From Microlunatus soli (GTDB taxonomy: Bacteria; Actinomycetota; Actinomycetes; Propionibacteriales; Propionibacteriaceae), in assembly GCF_900105385.1 (NCBI RefSeq), contig NZ_LT629772.1, positions 6,262,001-6,326,000 of the forward strand: a DNA stretch of 64,000 nt, written 5' to 3'. Below the pieces are notes generated by a model, which was not told where the DNA came from, searched no databases, and was given only the letters and a program-made list of their open reading frames with translations. Below, piece after piece: positions 62,025-64,000 of the stretch. Position 1 is the first letter of the stretch, and each line of letters starts with the position of its first letter. The translations under genes and the position numbers were made by a program.

Positions 62025-63355
62025 TCCCGCGGTTCGACCGAGACCAATCGGCGAGCCCGGGCGCGTAACCGCCGTGCCGGTCCGCCGAGGATCCGTCGGG
62101 CTGTCCGTCGAAGGCCGATCGGGGCAGTGCCGGCCGCTCTGCTCGGCCGTACCGACGGCTCGATCGAGCCGGGGCCGGAGCGGCGTACTGCTGCGGGAAA
62201 GTCGACCGCTGCCAACCGGGCGTCGAACCGTGCGCCGCCGTCCTGGCCGTCGTCGTAGACGGTGGACAGATCGTGCTGTCGGAGGAAGTCGGCGAAGGTC
62301 GACCAGCGTGCGGCGTGCCCGCGGTTCAGCGGACCCCAGTCCGCCTCGGCGTAGAGCTCGGCCGCATCGATCTGCCCCGGCGCATCGGTGATCAGCCGGA
62401 ACGGGATGTCGTGATACTCGGCGAGTTCCGCGGTCCGGGAGTCGTGCGCGAGCACGACGGCAGGCGTGCCCGCCAGCAGCGCCGCGATGTTGCCGTGGAT
62501 CCGGGTGCCGAAGGAGAACTGGTAGTCCCGGAGATGGTCGATCCAGGTCACCGGATCGAGGAAGAAGCGCGTTCGGTCCTGTTGGATCAGTGGGTGGTCG
62601 TCGGTGACCGGGACACCCGAGCCGAAGACGACCGAGTCGGGCGGGGCCGGGTAGTGGCCGGTGAGCAGGAACTCCAACGACTGCTGATTCTGGGCGATGT
62701 AGGTCAGGTTCGGATACTGCTCGGCGTGGCGTCGGGACAGCGGACCCATCTCGGGCACGTACGGGCTGATGTTCAAGGCGATCGCCGACTGCGGTCCGAT
62801 CGCGTCGACCCGCCGGTCGATCCTCAGATCGGCACCGCGGCCGAACATCGACGGGCAGCCGATCACGGTGACGTCGGCAGCCCCGAATCCCAACCCTGCA
62901 AGGTATTCGCGGGTGAACTCACCTCGTACGCCGATCGGCCCGGTGGAGTGCTGCAGGGTGGCTCGGACGAATCGTTGGACGGCCCGGTCGGTGGCATCGC
63001 GATGCTTGCGACGGCCGGACAAGGTGGCCTGGGCGCCGACGCCGAGCACCGTCACCGGGACGGCTGCCTGCTCGATGACCGTCGCCATCCGCTCCAGCCG
63101 GTCACCGAATCCGGGGCGGAACGCATTGGCCAGCGGCAGCACGAGTCGATCGGGGCGTCGATCGTCGCCCCACGGTGACGTGCCACCCAGGCCGCCGGTG
63201 CGGATGGTTGTGCCGCGGGTGCTGAGAAGTCGGCAGACGCTCTGGCTGAAGATCAGATTGCCGACGTTGTTCCCGATCAGGTGCTGCCGGATCGTCTGCT
63301 CGGCGGTCGCCGGCCGGAACGGGCTCTTGTGGGCCCGGATGAAGATGTTCGACAC
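62009..63355 (-). CDS. Polysaccharide pyruvyltransferase family protein
   Basis: About 448 residues from GTG at 63355. HLIGNNVGNLIFSQSVCRLL, VTVLGVGAQATLSG, GPIGVRGEFTREYL, IGCPSMFGRG and FSFGTRIHGNIAALLAGTPA are the family's glycine-rich and RIHG motifs. The fold is GT-B-like and adds pyruvate from PEP as a ketal. The last ~60 residues are basic. It is a stand-alone relative of the domain at 9635. It might act on the same wall polymer, by inference. A possible TATGCT -10 lies about 60 bp upstream. Confidence 0.84.
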   Translation of the reverse strand: MSNIFIRAHKSPFRPATAEQTIRQHLIGNNVGNLIFSQSVCRLLSTRGTTIRTGGLGGTSPWGDDRRPDRLVLPLANAFRPGFGDRLERMATVIEQAAVPVTVLGVGAQATLSGRRKHRDATDRAVQRFVRATLQHSTGPIGVRGEFTREYLAGLGFGAADVTVIGCPSMFGRGADLRIDRRVDAIGPQSAIALNISPYVPEMGPLSRRHAEQYPNLTYIAQNQQSLEFLLTGHYPAPPDSVVFGSGVPVTDDHPLIQQDRTRFFLDPVTWIDHLRDYQFSFGTRIHGNIAALLAGTPAVVLAHDSRTAELAEYHDIPFRLITDAPGQIDAAELYAEADWGPLNRGHAARWSTFADFLRQHDLSTVYDDGQDGGARFDARLAAVDFPAAVRRSGPGSIEPSVRPSRAAGTAPIGLRRTARRILGGPARRLRARARRLVSVEPRDQLPS

Positions 63356-63466
63356 GGCGGAACCGCACTCGCTCTCTGATCGGGGAGGTCGCGACTGCGA
63401 CCAAACCCGAGTAAGCATAGAGGGAACCCGGGTGACTCGGCGCGCAGACCCGGTTGTCAATATTGG

Positions 63467-63495
63467 TTGACGACTCCAGGGCGTCAACCTAGGAT
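63467..63495 (+). promoter_or_regulatory. Vegetative-type promoter, leaderless start of the HTH gene
   Basis: TTGACG (63467-63472), 17 bp, then TAGGAT (63490-63495); the ATG at 63502 is seven bases after the -10, so transcription would start at the initiation codon. GGTTGAC (63465-63471) and GTCAACC (63483-63489) form an inverted repeat inside the promoter, and GTCAA-N6-TTGAC lies across the -35, suggesting repression. Confidence 0.6.
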
Positions 63496-63501
63496 GACAC
63501 C

Positions 63502-63753
63502 ATGGCTGCACAACGGGATCGACCGGTCGACGGCGCGGCACCCGTCGGTCCGGAGATCGAACGGGACCTCGGCAGCGACGACCCAGCGATCGGACTGCGC
63601 GCCGTCGTCGCGCTCCGGTCACTGGCCGATCGCCTCGAGAGCCTGCACGTCGACCAAGCACGGCGGCGCGGCTGGTCGTGGCAGCAGATCGCGGCCGCGT
63701 TGGGGATCTCACGGCAGGCGGCGCACAAGAAGTACGGCCGAATCCGTCGATGA
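63502..63753 (+). CDS. Small helix-turn-helix protein next to a Clp-N protein
   Basis: An 83-residue protein. The C-terminal part (WSWQQIAAALGISRQAAHKKY) is a clear helix-turn-helix with the recognition helix near residues 58-76. The N-terminus is acidic and helical (LRAVVALRSLADRLESLHVD). It lies 37 bp before the Clp-N gene on the same strand. Such HTH/Clp-N gene pairs are common in actinobacteria; the regulated genes are unknown. Confidence 0.88.
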   Translation: MAAQRDRPVDGAAPVGPEIERDLGSDDPAIGLRAVVALRSLADRLESLHVDQARRRGWSWQQIAAALGISRQAAHKKYGRIRR

Positions 63754-63790
63754 CGGCTGAACGAACGACGACGTTGAAGGGACGACAACC

Positions 63791-64000
63791 ATGTTCGAGC
63801 GGTTCACCGTCGCGGCCCGCGACATCGTGATCCAGGCACAGACCGAAGCCCGTGATCTCCGGAGTCCGATCATCGGGCCGCAGCACCTGCTGCTGGGGAC
63901 GCTGTGGCACATCGATGAACCGATCCGCCACGTGTTGGACGAGAGCGGTCTGCGCTATCGCGCGGTTCGTGATCGGCTGGCGGAGGTCGATGTCGAGGAT
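63791..64000 (+). CDS. Clp N-terminal domain protein (3' end outside the window)
   Basis: Seventy residues are visible: MFERFTVAARDIVIQAQTEA, then LRSPIIGPQHLLLGTLWHID, the start of the Clp R repeat domain. The remainder, and whether ATPase domains follow, is beyond the window; small stand-alone Clp-N proteins are common in this context. AAGGGA lies upstream. Confidence 0.8.
   Translation, partial: MFERFTVAARDIVIQAQTEARDLRSPIIGPQHLLLGTLWHIDEPIRHVLDESGLRYRAVRDRLAEVDVED

Overview
The window comes from a high-GC Gram-positive actinobacterium. Direct signs are the RNA polymerase-binding protein RbpA with its zinc-binding residues, a DUF222-HNH protein of the 13E12 type, a MurA-like enzyme fused to an XRE helix-turn-helix, a WhiB-era style of short leaderless promoters, and frequent GTG and TTG starts. 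The gene set, above all the many CDP-glycerol/CDP-ribitol transferase genes, fits the Propionibacteriaceae (for example Microlunatus or a relative). That genus-level guess is inference; no rRNA gene is present.

Region 1 (1-16.1 kb) is a cell-wall polymer locus. It holds the end of a Gfo/Idh/MocA-like oxidoreductase, a LacI regulator, a fused ribitol-5-phosphate cytidylyltransferase/SDR reductase (a CDP-ribitol synthase), two large teichoic-acid polymerase-like proteins, a pyruvyltransferase fused to a GT8-like domain, a TagE/TarM-like GT4 glycosyltransferase and two methyltransferases. Together they would make CDP-alditol, polymerise the alditol phosphate and decorate the chain.

Region 2 (16.1-27.6 kb) looks like an accessory island. 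It has small orphan methyltransferases, two nucleotidyltransferase-fold proteins, a Nudix hydrolase, an overlapping DUF262 / RelA-SpoT-domain gene pair (the best candidate for an undescribed defence or stress module), a broken DUF402-like gene, an MFS exporter with its own divergent ArsR-type regulator, and the DUF222-HNH gene. Part of it is clearly more AT-rich than the flanks.

Region 3 (27.6-36.8 kb) returns to wall polymer genes: a GT2-CDP-glycerol transferase fusion, then divergently a two-gene operon that encodes three membrane-anchored copies of a CDP-glycerol transferase-like module.

Region 4 (36.8-64 kb) is mostly housekeeping: CPBP protease, TetR-GyrI operon, 5'-3' exonuclease, Lrp regulator, Lnt, FxsA, RbpA with a sigma-R-type promoter, UMF1 transporter plus GDPD, acyltransferase, PGPGW protein plus class A beta-lactamase-like hydrolase, pyridoxal kinase, MscL, a YjbR protein, XRE-MurA fusion, dihydrolipoyl dehydrogenase, a helicase with membrane segments, CBS protein, APC permease, HhH-GPD protein, a MocR/YczE divergon, a second pyruvyltransferase and the start of an HTH/Clp-N pair. 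Several long, perfect hairpins mark the gene ends. No tRNA, rRNA, CRISPR array or intact insertion sequence was seen.
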